From Paenibacillus sp. SY21-1 (GTDB lineage Bacteria; Bacillota; Bacilli; Paenibacillales; Paenibacillaceae), in assembly GCF_005222705.1 (NCBI RefSeq), contig NZ_STGF01000004.1, forward strand, positions 62,001-126,000: a DNA stretch of 64,000 nucleotides, read 5' to 3'. Each line of letters opens with the position of its first letter. Position 1 is the first letter of the stretch. Both the position numbers and the translations under genes were made by a program. The notes under the pieces are model-generated. The model was given only the letters and a program-made list of their open reading frames with translations, ran no database searches and was not told the origin of the DNA. Shown here in pieces: positions 28,018-38,179 of the stretch.

Positions 28018-31000
28018 ATGGAGAGAAGCAACCAGCGTACGGGTTCGACGTTAGTGCGCATCAATGGACGGCGTGTGGATGTGGCCCAGATCGAGGCTGC
28101 TCTGCTGCGCCATCCCGGGGTTTTGCAATGCGCGGTTATCGTTCATAAAAAAGGGAATGAGCAGGCGTTGATCGCCTGCTTCACCGCCCGTGAGCATGTG
28201 GAGCTCGAAGCATGGCTCACAGAGGAGATTATGCCCGGGTACATGAGGCCTCATGTTTTTGCGCAATTGGATGGCTTTCCGCTGCAGGAAGACGGCAGAG
28301 TAAATCGCGAGGCGCTTCAGCTTCTTGCAACGGACTCTCTGCTGCAGCTGGGCCAGTGGAAAAGCATGCTCCGTGACGGAGAAAATGAAGCTTTTGCGGT
28401 TGTGACAAGAGAGCGAATCATGTCTCCCGAGCTTCTTCACGTGCGCGATCTGCTGTCGCAAGACGAATTTTTCCGAGACGAAGCTGATGCCGCCGCAGCC
28501 GATGATGCGGCAAGCGAAACGGACGATGAAGACAGGCCGCTTGCCATTGTACATGGAGGAGAGCCGAGGGATGACGGACAAGCAGCCGTTATTTCGCAAT
28601 TGCTGGATCGGGCCGCGGCCCGATCTCCGCATCGTGGCATAAGGTTTGTCGGCCGGCAGGGAGAAGAAACCGGCTTGACCTACCCCGAGCTGCTGCGCGA
28701 GGCGGAGCAAGTGCTGGGCGGATTGCAGGCTGCTGGAGTGGGACGGGCGGATCGCGTCATTTTTCAATTGGACGACAATCGCGAGTTTGTCGCCGCATTC
28801 TGGGCGTGCATCATGGGCGGGATCGTCCTTATTCCGGTCAATGTGCCGAAAAATCCGGAGGGCAGCGAGGCGGAAATGCTTGGCCGGGTATGGGAGATGG
28901 CGGGGCGGCCCGTCATTCTTGCCGGCAAGAACGGCATGGATGGGCTGCGCACCGTGGCGCGGGCTTGCGGCATCGGCGAGGATCGGCTGCTGGAGTTTCA
29001 AACGCTGCAGCGTTCGGCCGTCGCGGGAGAGCGTTATGAAGCATCACCCGAGGATACGGCCATTCTACTGTTTACATCAGGCAGCACCGGTACGCCCAAA
29101 GGAGTCGTGCAAACCCATGAGGCGCTCATGACGCATCAACGCGGAATGAATGAGCTTCATCGCTATACGGAAGAGGATGTGTATCTGAACTGGATGCCTC
29201 TTGAGCATGTAGGCGGCATCCTGATGTCCCATGTCAATCCGGTGGGGGCGGCTTGCTCGCAAATTCATGTGAAAACGGATTTTGTTCTCGAAAAGCCGGT
29301 TCGCTGGATTGAGCTGATGTCGCGCTGGCTGGCGACGACGACCTGGGCTCCCAATTTTGCTTACGCGCTGGTAGCGGATGCGATGGAGACATACGTGCCC
29401 GATCGGTGGGAGCTGTCCTGCCTGAAGCGGCTGCTTAATGGCGGCGAAGGCATCAACGACCGCTCGATCCGGAAATTTATGCGAGCCTTGGAGCCCTTTG
29501 GGCTGCCGCGCGACGCGATGAAGCCATGCTGGGGCATGTCGGAGACAAGCTCGGGAACGCTCTTCTCGTACGACTGCCATCTGGACACCTCGGACGGCGT
29601 GCATATTTTGGATAAAACCTCGCTTGGCGGGCGGATCAGACCCGCGCTTCGTCAGCAGGATCAGGCCACCTTTACGGAGCTTGGCGTACCTATCCCCGGC
29701 ATGTCTGCAAGAATTGCCGATGAACAAGGCCGTACGCTTCGCGAGAACACGGTTGGCAAGCTGCAGGTGCAGGGCAAAGTGATCACTGTCGGCTATTACA
29801 ATAACCCCGAGGCCAACGCAGCGGCTTTCACGGCTGACGGCTGGTTTGATACCGGTGACCTGGCGTTTATCCAAAACGGGCGGATTACGATTACCGGGCG
29901 AGCCAAAGACGTCATTATTATGAATGGCGTGAATTATAACAATGGAGAAATTGAAGCGATCGTCGACGAGCTTGATCAGGTTGAAACGAGCTTTACCGCC
30001 GCTTGCGTAGTGAAGGAACCGGGCAGCCAGACCGATAAGGCCGTTATTTTCTTCTGTCCGGTAGAGGATGAGGAGAATAAGGTGGCCGAAACGATCGGCT
30101 TGATCCGCAAAGAGGTAGGCGCCAAAACCGGGCTTCATATTGAGCATGCGATACCGATGAAGCGCGAGGATATTCCTAAGACGAATATTGGCAAAATTCA
30201 GCGAAGCAAGCTTAGCGGCCGGTTCGAGACAGGAGAGTTCCATTCGCTGCTTCGGCGTCTTGATCTTCAAGCGGGCAATGACAACACGCTGCCGCAATGG
30301 TTTATGGCCCAGCGATGGGTGAGCAAACAGGAGGCTGCGGACGTCAAAAAAGCTGGAGAAACCTGCTTGCTGCTTGAAGGCTCGACCCGTTTGGGCGTTC
30401 AGCTGTCGCAATTGCTTGAGTCGCATGGGCATACCTGTATCAGGGTGCAGTCAGGTGATCGGTTCAAAAAAGTCGATGAACGTCGATATGAAATGGATAT
30501 GGCGCGGCCCGAGAATTTTAAGCTGCTTCTGCAGCAGTTGCGTAGCGACGGACATGAGTCGATGAGCTGGTTTCACCTTGGGGCGGAAGCGGGCGAGCGG
30601 GAAGAGAAGGCTTCGGCGCACATCGCCGCAGGGCTGAGAGACGGTCTGTTCAGTCTGGCTTGCGCCATACGCTCTGCAGCGGAGGCAGGGCTGGACGAGC
30701 TGCGATTATTGGCGGCTACCCGAATGGCGCAGCAAGTGACCGGCGGAGATACGCTGCAGCTTGGGGCGGGAGGCGTATCCGGCTACATCCGCAGCGCACA
30801 AGCCGAAATGCCAGGCATGAGCTTGACGGTGGTCGATTTGGAAGATGGCGACGCAAGCGAGCAAGCGGAGTGTCTGCTGCGCGAGTGGAGCAATGCCAAG
30901 CCTTCCATTGAGGCTGCTTACCGGGGAGGAGCGCGCTATGAGCCGACCTTGCAATGGAAGGATCTGACGCAGCATAGTCCTCTTGCGCCGTCTCCTATTC

Positions 31001-34000
31001 AAGCGGGAGCTGTCTATCTCGTTACCGGAGGCATGGGCGGAATTGGCGCAGAGGTCAGCAAACATCTCGCGGCGAGTTACGGAGCCAAGCTGGTGCTGAT
31101 CGGCCGCTCGCCTCTGCCGGCGGCGGACAGCTGGAACGGCATATTGGAGCGAGACGAAGCAGGCGCGGAGCGGATCAGGTCGTATCTGGAAATCCGCGCG
31201 TTATGTCCGGATGTGTTGTACGCGGCGGGAGACGTCGGCGATGAAGCCTTTCTGGCGGAAACGGCGGCAGAGGCGCAGCGGCGCTTTGGCAGCGGAATAA
31301 AGGGCGTTTTTCATTTGGCGGGCGAGGGGAATCTGGAGGAGCATTGGCAGGACGTCGAGCAGCGCTATGTCCGAACGGCATCCACAGAGCTGCTGGAGCG
31401 GATGTTCAAGGCCAAGGCTTACGGCTCAGCAGCGCTGCACAACCTGATCAGCGAAGAGCGGGACTCGTTGTTCGTAGCCTTCTCCTCTGTGAACAGCCGT
31501 TTTGGGGCAGCGTCCTTCAGCGCTTATTCTGCGGCCAACAGCTTTTTGGACCACTTCTGCGCTTATCGGCAAAGCCTTGGCTACGGGCAAACGTACGGTT
31601 TGAACTGGAGCTCGTGGGATAATCTCGGCATGAATGCCAACCAGCATGCGTCCAGCGCAGCGGCGGGGAAAGGGTTTATGCCGTTGTCTCGCGTCAAAGG
31701 CATCCGCTCGCTGGAAATTGCCTTGCGAGTCGCTGAGCCGCAATTGTTCATCGGCTTGAATCCGGCCAATCGTTCGATAAGAGGCGATATGCTCCTTCAG
31801 GCGCCGGGCGAAATGGCAAGCGTGCTGTTCGTGGAGGCGGAATGGGCCAAGAGCGAGGAAGCCAAGCGGCTGCTTGAAGCGAGGCCGGAAGAGGCCGGCG
31901 TGGTTGAGCTTGCCGCGCTGCCGCGTACAGCCAAGGGAGACGTCGATTATGAGGCGCTGCTTGTACTGGTCGGCAGGTCCTCGGCAAATGAACGAGCGGA
32001 CGAAGAGCCTTTGAGCGAGCCGGAGCGGCGATTGGCGCAAATCTGGAGCGACGTGCTTGGCGCTGCGGGCGTCGGTGCGAGAGACGACTTCTTCCAGCTT
32101 GGCGGGCATTCCCTGAAAGCGACGACACTGCTCGCCAGAATAAGCAAGGAGTTTGGCGTTGTCATTACGCTGCAGAAGGTTTTTGAATTTAGCGGATTGC
32201 GCGAGATGGCGGCGCATATTCAGGAGCTGCTGACGGCGCAGTCGGACGGGCAATCGCCTCGCGAGGCGAAGGAGAGCGAAGCGTCACCGGCCGGCGACGC
32301 AGCCGGACTGCGGAGACGGGAGCTTGGTTATCACGAGCTGTCCCATGCACAGAAACGCATCTATTTCAGCATGGAAATGGACAAGGACAGCATTGCCTAC
32401 AACACGCAAGCCGCTTGGGAAATTAACGGAGCGCTGGACAAGCATGCCGTTCGTCTGGCCTTCGGCAAGCTTGCGGAAAGACATCAGGCGCTCCGCTCGA
32501 CGTTTACCGTATTCGAGGAGCAGCCCGTTCAAATGATCCATCCTACCGTAACTATTCCGTTTGAATGGCTGGATTTGTCCGCGCTCTCGGAGGAGGAGCG
32601 CGAGCAGGCTACCGCAGCGCGAATACGCTCGGAATGGGAGCGCGTGTACGATCTGGAGCGGGGGCCGCTTCTGTTCGTTACGCTGCTGGGACTAGGAGCA
32701 GACCGGCACCTGCTTCTCGTTAGCCAGCATCATATCATCGCGGACGGATGGTCGCTTAGCCTGATGCTTAGAGAATTTGCGGAAACGTATGAGGCGATTT
32801 CCCAATTCAACATTCCGGTGCTTCCGCCCATCCACGTTCCGTTAACCGACTTTATAGCGGAGCAGAATCGCCAGGTCGCGGTCAACCGCAAGGATCAGGC
32901 TTATTGGCTGAAGCGGCTGGAGGGGCCGCTTCCTTCCCTGCAGCTGCCAACGGATTATCCAAGGCCGCTCGTTCAGAGCTATCGGGGGGCAACGGAGCTG
33001 ATAAGGGTGGAGCGTTCCTTGAAGGAGCGACTGGAGCAGATGAGCAAGAGCAGGCGCTGCTCCATGTATATGACGTTTCTATCCGCCTATAGCTTGCTGC
33101 TTGGCAGGCTGTCAGGGCAGGAGGAGATGATTATAGGCTCGCCGGTGGCAGGCCGCAGCGCTCAGAATGCCCAGCAGCACTTGGGAATGTTCGTCAATAC
33201 GCTGCCGGTGCGACTGACCGTTCAGCCTGACGAAACGCTGGCATCGTATATGGAACGGGTGAAGCATGCGGTGCTGGACGCATTTGAGCATCAGGACTAC
33301 CCGTTCGACAAGCTTGTCGAGGACCTCAATCCGGAGCGAGATATGTCCCGTTCCGCCATTTTCCAGGCAGCTTTAAGCTACATGAATGAGCCGCTTGCGC
33401 TTGCGCTTGCGCATACGACGTTCAAGCAGCGGATGATTGAGTACTATGTAACAAAATTCGATATCACGTTAAGCATTTTCGAGCATGAGGATGCCGTCTC
33501 CGTCTATGTAGAATACAACACGGATCTGTTCGATTCGTCGACGATACGGCGTTGGTCCGATTACTTCCTGCGTTTGCTGGAGCAAATGGCTGAGGCGAAG
33601 CAGGCGGTGACGGTCGGCGAGCTGGAGCTGCTTGGAGCGTCCGAATACAGAAGGTTAGTCGTCGAATGGAACGATACGACTGCTTGCTGCGAGCGCGAGC
33701 CTTATATTCCGGCGATCTTCGAAGCTGTAGCGGCCAGGCAGCCTGAACGGGCGGCTCTCGCCCACGGGGACAGGCTGCTGACCTACGCCGAGCTGAATGA
33801 GCAGGCCAACAAGCTGGCCGCGGCATTGACCGGACAGGGAATCGTTCCGGGAGATGCCGTTGCGCTGCTGACGGAGCGCTCGGCGGAGATGATCATCGGG
33901 ATACTTGGCATTATGAAGGCTGGAGCCGCCTATCTGCCTATCGATCCTGGAGCTCCGCAAAGCCGGATCGACGAGCTGCTGGCCGACAGCGGAGCCAAGC

Positions 34001-36321
34001 TTGTATTGACCCGCGAAGCCATCGATGAATGGCTTGAAAGCATGCCGGAGCGCCCGGAAGGCTGGCGGGTGAATCCGGTACCGCCGCAAGACGGCGATGC
34101 GCTTGCCTATTTGATGTACACCTCGGGCTCGACAGGCAAGCCTAAGGGCACGATGACCACCCATCGGAATATTGTACGTGTCGTCACGAATACAAATTAT
34201 ATTCGGATTGTGCCGGAGGATGTGCTGCCGCAGCTGTCCAACTACGCATTCGACGGCTCGACCTTTGATATCTTCGGAGCGCTGCTGAACGGAGCGAAGC
34301 TGGTGCTGGTGGATAAGGACGCGATGCAAGATGCCGACAAGCTGGCCGATTGCATGATCCAAGAGGGCGTTACCGTATTTTTCGCCACCACCTCCTTGTT
34401 CAATGCGATAGTCGATACGCGTCCCGATTGTCTCGCGCAGGTGCGCCATGCAGTGTTTGGCGGCGAACGCGCTTCTGTCAGCCATCTTAGAAAAGCTTAC
34501 GCGGCGATGGGTCCGGGGAAGCTGATCAACGGCTACGGTCCGACGGAGAGCACGGTATTTGCCACGACCTACACGCTTACGAGCGATCCGGGCGAGCAGC
34601 TGCACATTCCGATCGGCAAGCCGGTTTCGAATACGCAGGTATACGTTTTGAATAGCCGAATGCAGGTTCAGCCGACCGGAGTAGCAGGAGAGCTCTACAT
34701 TGCCGGCGACGGTCTGGCTAAGGGCTATTTGAACCGGGAGGAGCTTACGCGCGAGCGCTTCCTGCCGCATCCGTTCCTAGCAGGCGAGCGGATTTACCGT
34801 ACCGGAGATTTGGCCAGATGGCTGCCTGACGGCAATGTCGAGTATCTGGGCCGGATCGACAATCAGGTCAAGCTTCGCGGCTACCGGATTGAGTGCGCCG
34901 AAATTGCCGAGGTGCTCCAGAGGCATGAGGCAGTTGGCGAATGCATCGTCGTTCCTCAGCTGGAGAGCGGAATTTGCCGGCGGCTGATCGGTTATGTCGT
35001 GAAGGAAAAGAACGGCGGCGCGTACGGCGAAGCAGAGCTTAAGAGCTTCCTGAGCAGCCGCTTGCCGGACTACATGGTTCCCGAGCAGCTGGTGTTGATG
35101 GAGCAGCTGCCCCTGACGCGCAACGGCAAGATCGACATCGGGCGGCTGCCTGCCCCCGAGAAACGTTCGGACAGCGTGCAAGGCTATGCGGCTCCGCGCA
35201 ACGACACCGAGCGGCAGATTGCCGAATGCTTTGGCGAAGTGCTTCAAGTGCAGGAGGTAGGCATATTTGATTCGTTTTTTGATAGCGGGGGGGACTCGAT
35301 TCGCAGCATTCAGGTTGTATCACGCTTGAAGCAGCGGGGCCTTCGGATCGATCCGAAACAAATCTTTATGCTGAAGACGCCGGCGGCGCTGGCCGAATGT
35401 GCGGAAAGCTGGGAATCAGCAGGAGCTGCGAAGGAGCGGATGCCAAGCGATTATTTGATTGATCTGAACGACGTTCAGATACAGGCCGGCAGCGCCAGTT
35501 ATCCGGAGCACCTGCCCCGTATTTTCCTGGCCCCTCCCGCGGGGGGGACGGTAATGGGCTATATGGAGCTGACCAGCCGTCTGTCGGGAACGGCGCTCGC
35601 TTTTGGCTTGCAGGCTCCAGGGCTGTTCGACGACGAAGAGCTTCAGCTTCAGAGCTACGAAGAGCTGGTCGAGCTGTTTACCGAAACGATCATGGACAAA
35701 TTCCGTCCAGGCGTCGATTATTTGGGCGGACACTCCATGGGCGGCCATATCGCCTACGGCATGTGCCATCAACTGGCGCAGCGCGGGCTTGCGCCGAAGG
35801 CGCTCATCATTCTGGATACGATTCCGGACGTACGAATGGAAACCGAAGACCGAGAGAGCATGTCCGAGGAGCAATTCAAGCTGAACGTGCTGAAGCACGG
35901 CATGGGCAATTTGATTGGCGTCGAGCAGAGCGCGCTGGACCCGCTTGGCTTTGCTGAGATGAAGCAGGTCATTTTGCAGGCGGCCCAGCGCGACAACCGC
36001 TTCCAGAGCTTTATGGACGACGCGTATTTGGACAAATATTTATCCAAGCAGATGCACGATCTGGTATTGTCGCAAAGCATCGTGATCGAGGAGAAGCCGC
36101 TGGATATTCCGATTCAAGTATTAAAAACGGCGGCCTTGCCGGAATATCTGGCTATCAAGCACAAGGACTGGCTGAACTTCACGACGGCGGGCTGCGAATT
36201 TACGGAAGTGCCAGGCAATCATATGACGATGCTCCAGCCCCCGCTTGTCGTCGAAACGGCGGAGCGGCTGAAGCGGGTCATTATGGGCCAAAGGCAAGCG
36301 GCTGTTTCTATCCCATTCTAG
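28018..36321 (+). CDS. Depsipeptide NRPS subunit 2 (CesB/Vlm2-like): psiA-A-KR-T-C-A-T-TE
   Basis: 2767 residues, GGGAGG ten bases before the ATG. Domains: A-subdomain piece (10-106, INGRRVDVAQIEAALLRHPGV) that continues the stub ending subunit 1; keto-acid/FAAL-type A domain (185-731, FTSGSTGTPKG, MPLEHVGGI, APNFAYAL); ketoreductase (995-1200, VTGGMGGIG, Ser1157/Tyr1170/Asn1174 intact); pseudo-A piece; T (Ser1365); C (HHIIADGWS, about 1572); A (1895-2378) with code D-G-F-F-V-G-G-V-F-K, closest in memory to Ile codes; T (Ser2427); thioesterase (2498-2760, GHSMGG with Ser2573, and the His in PGNHMTM). The order equals CesB/Vlm2, whose thioesterase oligomerises a tetradepsipeptide and cyclises it. 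Absence of an E domain means an L-residue in the last module. The product therefore should be (hydroxy acid-D-Val-hydroxy acid-L-Ile/Val)n. Confidence 0.93.
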   Translation: MERSNQRTGSTLVRINGRRVDVAQIEAALLRHPGVLQCAVIVHKKGNEQALIACFTAREHVELEAWLTEEIMPGYMRPHVFAQLDGFPLQEDGRVNREALQLLATDSLLQLGQWKSMLRDGENEAFAVVTRERIMSPELLHVRDLLSQDEFFRDEADAAAADDAASETDDEDRPLAIVHGGEPRDDGQAAVISQLLDRAAARSPHRGIRFVGRQGEETGLTYPELLREAEQVLGGLQAAGVGRADRVIFQLDDNREFVAAFWACIMGGIVLIPVNVPKNPEGSEAEMLGRVWEMAGRPVILAGKNGMDGLRTVARACGIGEDRLLEFQTLQRSAVAGERYEASPEDTAILLFTSGSTGTPKGVVQTHEALMTHQRGMNELHRYTEEDVYLNWMPLEHVGGILMSHVNPVGAACSQIHVKTDFVLEKPVRWIELMSRWLATTTWAPNFAYALVADAMETYVPDRWELSCLKRLLNGGEGINDRSIRKFMRALEPFGLPRDAMKPCWGMSETSSGTLFSYDCHLDTSDGVHILDKTSLGGRIRPALRQQDQATFTELGVPIPGMSARIADEQGRTLRENTVGKLQVQGKVITVGYYNNPEANAAAFTADGWFDTGDLAFIQNGRITITGRAKDVIIMNGVNYNNGEIEAIVDELDQVETSFTAACVVKEPGSQTDKAVIFFCPVEDEENKVAETIGLIRKEVGAKTGLHIEHAIPMKREDIPKTNIGKIQRSKLSGRFETGEFHSLLRRLDLQAGNDNTLPQWFMAQRWVSKQEAADVKKAGETCLLLEGSTRLGVQLSQLLESHGHTCIRVQSGDRFKKVDERRYEMDMARPENFKLLLQQLRSDGHESMSWFHLGAEAGEREEKASAHIAAGLRDGLFSLACAIRSAAEAGLDELRLLAATRMAQQVTGGDTLQLGAGGVSGYIRSAQAEMPGMSLTVVDLEDGDASEQAECLLREWSNAKPSIEAAYRGGARYEPTLQWKDLTQHSPLAPSPIQAGAVYLVTGGMGGIGAEVSKHLAASYGAKLVLIGRSPLPAADSWNGILERDEAGAERIRSYLEIRALCPDVLYAAGDVGDEAFLAETAAEAQRRFGSGIKGVFHLAGEGNLEEHWQDVEQRYVRTASTELLERMFKAKAYGSAALHNLISEERDSLFVAFSSVNSRFGAASFSAYSAANSFLDHFCAYRQSLGYGQTYGLNWSSWDNLGMNANQHASSAAAGKGFMPLSRVKGIRSLEIALRVAEPQLFIGLNPANRSIRGDMLLQAPGEMASVLFVEAEWAKSEEAKRLLEARPEEAGVVELAALPRTAKGDVDYEALLVLVGRSSANERADEEPLSEPERRLAQIWSDVLGAAGVGARDDFFQLGGHSLKATTLLARISKEFGVVITLQKVFEFSGLREMAAHIQELLTAQSDGQSPREAKESEASPAGDAAGLRRRELGYHELSHAQKRIYFSMEMDKDSIAYNTQAAWEINGALDKHAVRLAFGKLAERHQALRSTFTVFEEQPVQMIHPTVTIPFEWLDLSALSEEEREQATAARIRSEWERVYDLERGPLLFVTLLGLGADRHLLLVSQHHIIADGWSLSLMLREFAETYEAISQFNIPVLPPIHVPLTDFIAEQNRQVAVNRKDQAYWLKRLEGPLPSLQLPTDYPRPLVQSYRGATELIRVERSLKERLEQMSKSRRCSMYMTFLSAYSLLLGRLSGQEEMIIGSPVAGRSAQNAQQHLGMFVNTLPVRLTVQPDETLASYMERVKHAVLDAFEHQDYPFDKLVEDLNPERDMSRSAIFQAALSYMNEPLALALAHTTFKQRMIEYYVTKFDITLSIFEHEDAVSVYVEYNTDLFDSSTIRRWSDYFLRLLEQMAEAKQAVTVGELELLGASEYRRLVVEWNDTTACCEREPYIPAIFEAVAARQPERAALAHGDRLLTYAELNEQANKLAAALTGQGIVPGDAVALLTERSAEMIIGILGIMKAGAAYLPIDPGAPQSRIDELLADSGAKLVLTREAIDEWLESMPERPEGWRVNPVPPQDGDALAYLMYTSGSTGKPKGTMTTHRNIVRVVTNTNYIRIVPEDVLPQLSNYAFDGSTFDIFGALLNGAKLVLVDKDAMQDADKLADCMIQEGVTVFFATTSLFNAIVDTRPDCLAQVRHAVFGGERASVSHLRKAYAAMGPGKLINGYGPTESTVFATTYTLTSDPGEQLHIPIGKPVSNTQVYVLNSRMQVQPTGVAGELYIAGDGLAKGYLNREELTRERFLPHPFLAGERIYRTGDLARWLPDGNVEYLGRIDNQVKLRGYRIECAEIAEVLQRHEAVGECIVVPQLESGICRRLIGYVVKEKNGGAYGEAELKSFLSSRLPDYMVPEQLVLMEQLPLTRNGKIDIGRLPAPEKRSDSVQGYAAPRNDTERQIAECFGEVLQVQEVGIFDSFFDSGGDSIRSIQVVSRLKQRGLRIDPKQIFMLKTPAALAECAESWESAGAAKERMPSDYLIDLNDVQIQAGSASYPEHLPRIFLAPPAGGTVMGYMELTSRLSGTALAFGLQAPGLFDDEELQLQSYEELVELFTETIMDKFRPGVDYLGGHSMGGHIAYGMCHQLAQRGLAPKALIILDTIPDVRMETEDRESMSEEQFKLNVLKHGMGNLIGVEQSALDPLGFAEMKQVILQAAQRDNRFQSFMDDAYLDKYLSKQMHDLVLSQSIVIEEKPLDIPIQVLKTAALPEYLAIKHKDWLNFTTAGCEFTEVPGNHMTMLQPPLVVETAERLKRVIMGQRQAAVSIPF

Positions 36322-36327
36322 CGGAAC

Positions 36328-36359
36328 GGCCTGCAGCGTCTGCACAGACGCTGCAGGCC
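36328..36359. repeat. Perfect 15-bp inverted repeat between NRPS 2 and the exporter genes
   Basis: GGCCTGCAGCGTCTG, CA, then its exact reverse complement. It starts seven bases after the NRPS stop. It has no T-run, so it is unlikely to be a simple terminator; it may be a 3' end stabiliser or partial attenuator that lowers exporter expression relative to the synthetases. Confidence 0.85.
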
Positions 36360-36442
36360 CGCAACCGTGCAGGAGCGTAAAAATGGCAGCATAGACGATT
36401 GGAGCGCCTAGTTGCGCGATTTGTATTCGGGGAGTGAACGTA

Positions 36443-37336
36443 TTGATTCAGATTGAGCAGCTAACAAAGGTCTTTTTTAATCGCAAGGGCATTCATCAAA
36501 TCAGCTTTAACGTAGAGCAAGGGCAAATCTTCGGTTTTCTCGGACCGAACGGGGCGGGAAAGTCGACTACGATTCGCCATTTGCTTGGTTTTCTCAAGCC
36601 TGGCAGCGGGCGCGCGTCGATAGCGGGGCTGGATTGCTGGAAGGAAGCCGAAAAAGTAAATCGCAGCCTGGGTTATATTCCTGGCGAAATTTCGTTTATC
36701 GACGGGCTGACGGCCATCGATTTTCTAAAGATGCAAGCAGGCATGCGGGGAATGAAGGACACCACGCTGCGCGACAGGCTTACGGAGCGCTTTCAGCTCG
36801 ACATCAGGACGCCGGTTAAACGAATGTCGAAGGGGATGAAGCAGAAGCTTGCGATTATTAACGCCTTTATGCATGATCCGGCCGTGCTGATTCTCGACGA
36901 GCCAAGCTCCGGCCTCGATCCGCTGATGCAGAAGACGTTCGTCGAGCTGCTGCACGAAGAGAAGGCCCGCGGCAAAACGATCCTCATTTCCTCCCATATT
37001 TTTAGCGAGGTAGATCATACCGCCGATATGATCGGCATTATTAAGGAAGGCCGCATGATTAAAATTGAGGAGATCGACAGCATTAAGGAGAACATGCTGG
37101 AGCAGTGCGTCGAGGTATTCTTCGAGGACGGGGAGGACGTCAGCTCGCTGCTTGATTCGCGGCTGGAGGTGCTCGAGTACAAGGAAGGTTTTGTCAAGCT
37201 GGCCGTCCACAATAATTACAACGAGCTGCTGCGGGCGATTTCGCCTTTTCGGATCAAGCGGATGGAGATGCCGAAGCTTAATCTTGAGGACACGTTTATG
37301 AAGTATTACAACCAGAAGGAGGAAATGAAAGCATGA
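36443..37336 (+). CDS. ABC-2 type exporter ATPase (CesC-like)
   Basis: The preferred start is TTG at 36443 (GGGGAG eight bases upstream; protein begins with Ile-Gln-Ile-Glu-Gln); GTG at 36434 is possible. 297 residues with Walker A GPNGAGKSTT, signature MSKGMKQK, Walker B VLILDEPSSGLDP and switch His (SSHIF). The variant signature and the C-terminal accessory region fit the CcmA-type drug/natural-product exporters. It overlaps the permease gene by four bases. By analogy with cesC it should power export of the depsipeptide and give self-protection. Confidence 0.93.
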   Translation: MIQIEQLTKVFFNRKGIHQISFNVEQGQIFGFLGPNGAGKSTTIRHLLGFLKPGSGRASIAGLDCWKEAEKVNRSLGYIPGEISFIDGLTAIDFLKMQAGMRGMKDTTLRDRLTERFQLDIRTPVKRMSKGMKQKLAIINAFMHDPAVLILDEPSSGLDPLMQKTFVELLHEEKARGKTILISSHIFSEVDHTADMIGIIKEGRMIKIEEIDSIKENMLEQCVEVFFEDGEDVSSLLDSRLEVLEYKEGFVKLAVHNNYNELLRAISPFRIKRMEMPKLNLEDTFMKYYNQKEEMKA

Positions 37337-38139
37337 GCTTGTCCTTGTATAAAGCAATGTTCAAAACCCATTCAAAGGCGCTGCTTATCTACAGCATCTG
37401 CGTTTTTGCTTATCTGGCGCTCGTTAATATGGCTTTTCCGATGTTCTCGGATTCCGATGAGCTGAATGCGATCTTCGATTCGCTGCCGGACGGACTGCTC
37501 ACGGCATTCGGCATTACCGGGAGCTTAAGCGATATCAACGATTATATGGCGATGAACTTCTACAACTCGCTTTATTTGTACATATTGATGGCCTATACGA
37601 TTCTGACGGCGGTCCAGCTCATGAGCAAATATGTGGACCGCGGCTCGATGGCTTATCTGGTTTCTACTGCCGTATCCCGAAGCAGAATGTGCTTTACCCA
37701 ATTTGCAATTTTGTTTACCGGCTTATTGGCGATAACGGTGGCGGCCATCGTTGCAGGCTTGATCAGCGCTGCCATTTTTGCGGGAGATTCCCCGTTCGAT
37801 GTGGGCGTATTTTTACAAATGAATGCGATTGTATTTCTAATCTTTCTCGTCGTCAGCTCCTATTCGTTCCTGATCTCCTCCGCATTGAATGACGAGAAGC
37901 AGGCGATGGGACTTGGCTTTGGCATAACGGTAGTATTCTACGCCATTGATCTGGCCAGCAAGCTGACCGCCCATCTGGATTGGCTCAGCTATTTCACGCT
38001 GTTCTCGCTTTATCAGCCGCAGGAGATCGCGCAAGGCGATTATCCGTTCGTGCCGGCCAGCCTGTTCCTGATTGGCGTATCCATCGTGATGGTCGCTTTA
38101 AGCGTAATGCTGTTCCGCAGAAGAGATCTGCCGCTATAG
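37333..38139 (+). CDS. ABC-2 type exporter permease (CesD-like)
   Basis: A 268-residue membrane protein with six hydrophobic segments and a large loop after the first helix (FSDSDELNAIFDSLPDG...NDYMAMNFYNSLYLY), the usual ABC-2 permease layout (ABC2_membrane_3-like). The GSMAYLVSTAVSRSRM motif between helices 2 and 3 is typical of the group. Its start overlaps the ATPase stop (ATGA), so the two are coupled and form one exporter. Confidence 0.9.
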   Translation: MSLSLYKAMFKTHSKALLIYSICVFAYLALVNMAFPMFSDSDELNAIFDSLPDGLLTAFGITGSLSDINDYMAMNFYNSLYLYILMAYTILTAVQLMSKYVDRGSMAYLVSTAVSRSRMCFTQFAILFTGLLAITVAAIVAGLISAAIFAGDSPFDVGVFLQMNAIVFLIFLVVSSYSFLISSALNDEKQAMGLGFGITVVFYAIDLASKLTAHLDWLSYFTLFSLYQPQEIAQGDYPFVPASLFLIGVSIVMVALSVMLFRRRDLPL

Positions 38140-38179
38140 GGGCAGCCGCCATTAAAAATAAGCAAGGGAGAGATGAGCT

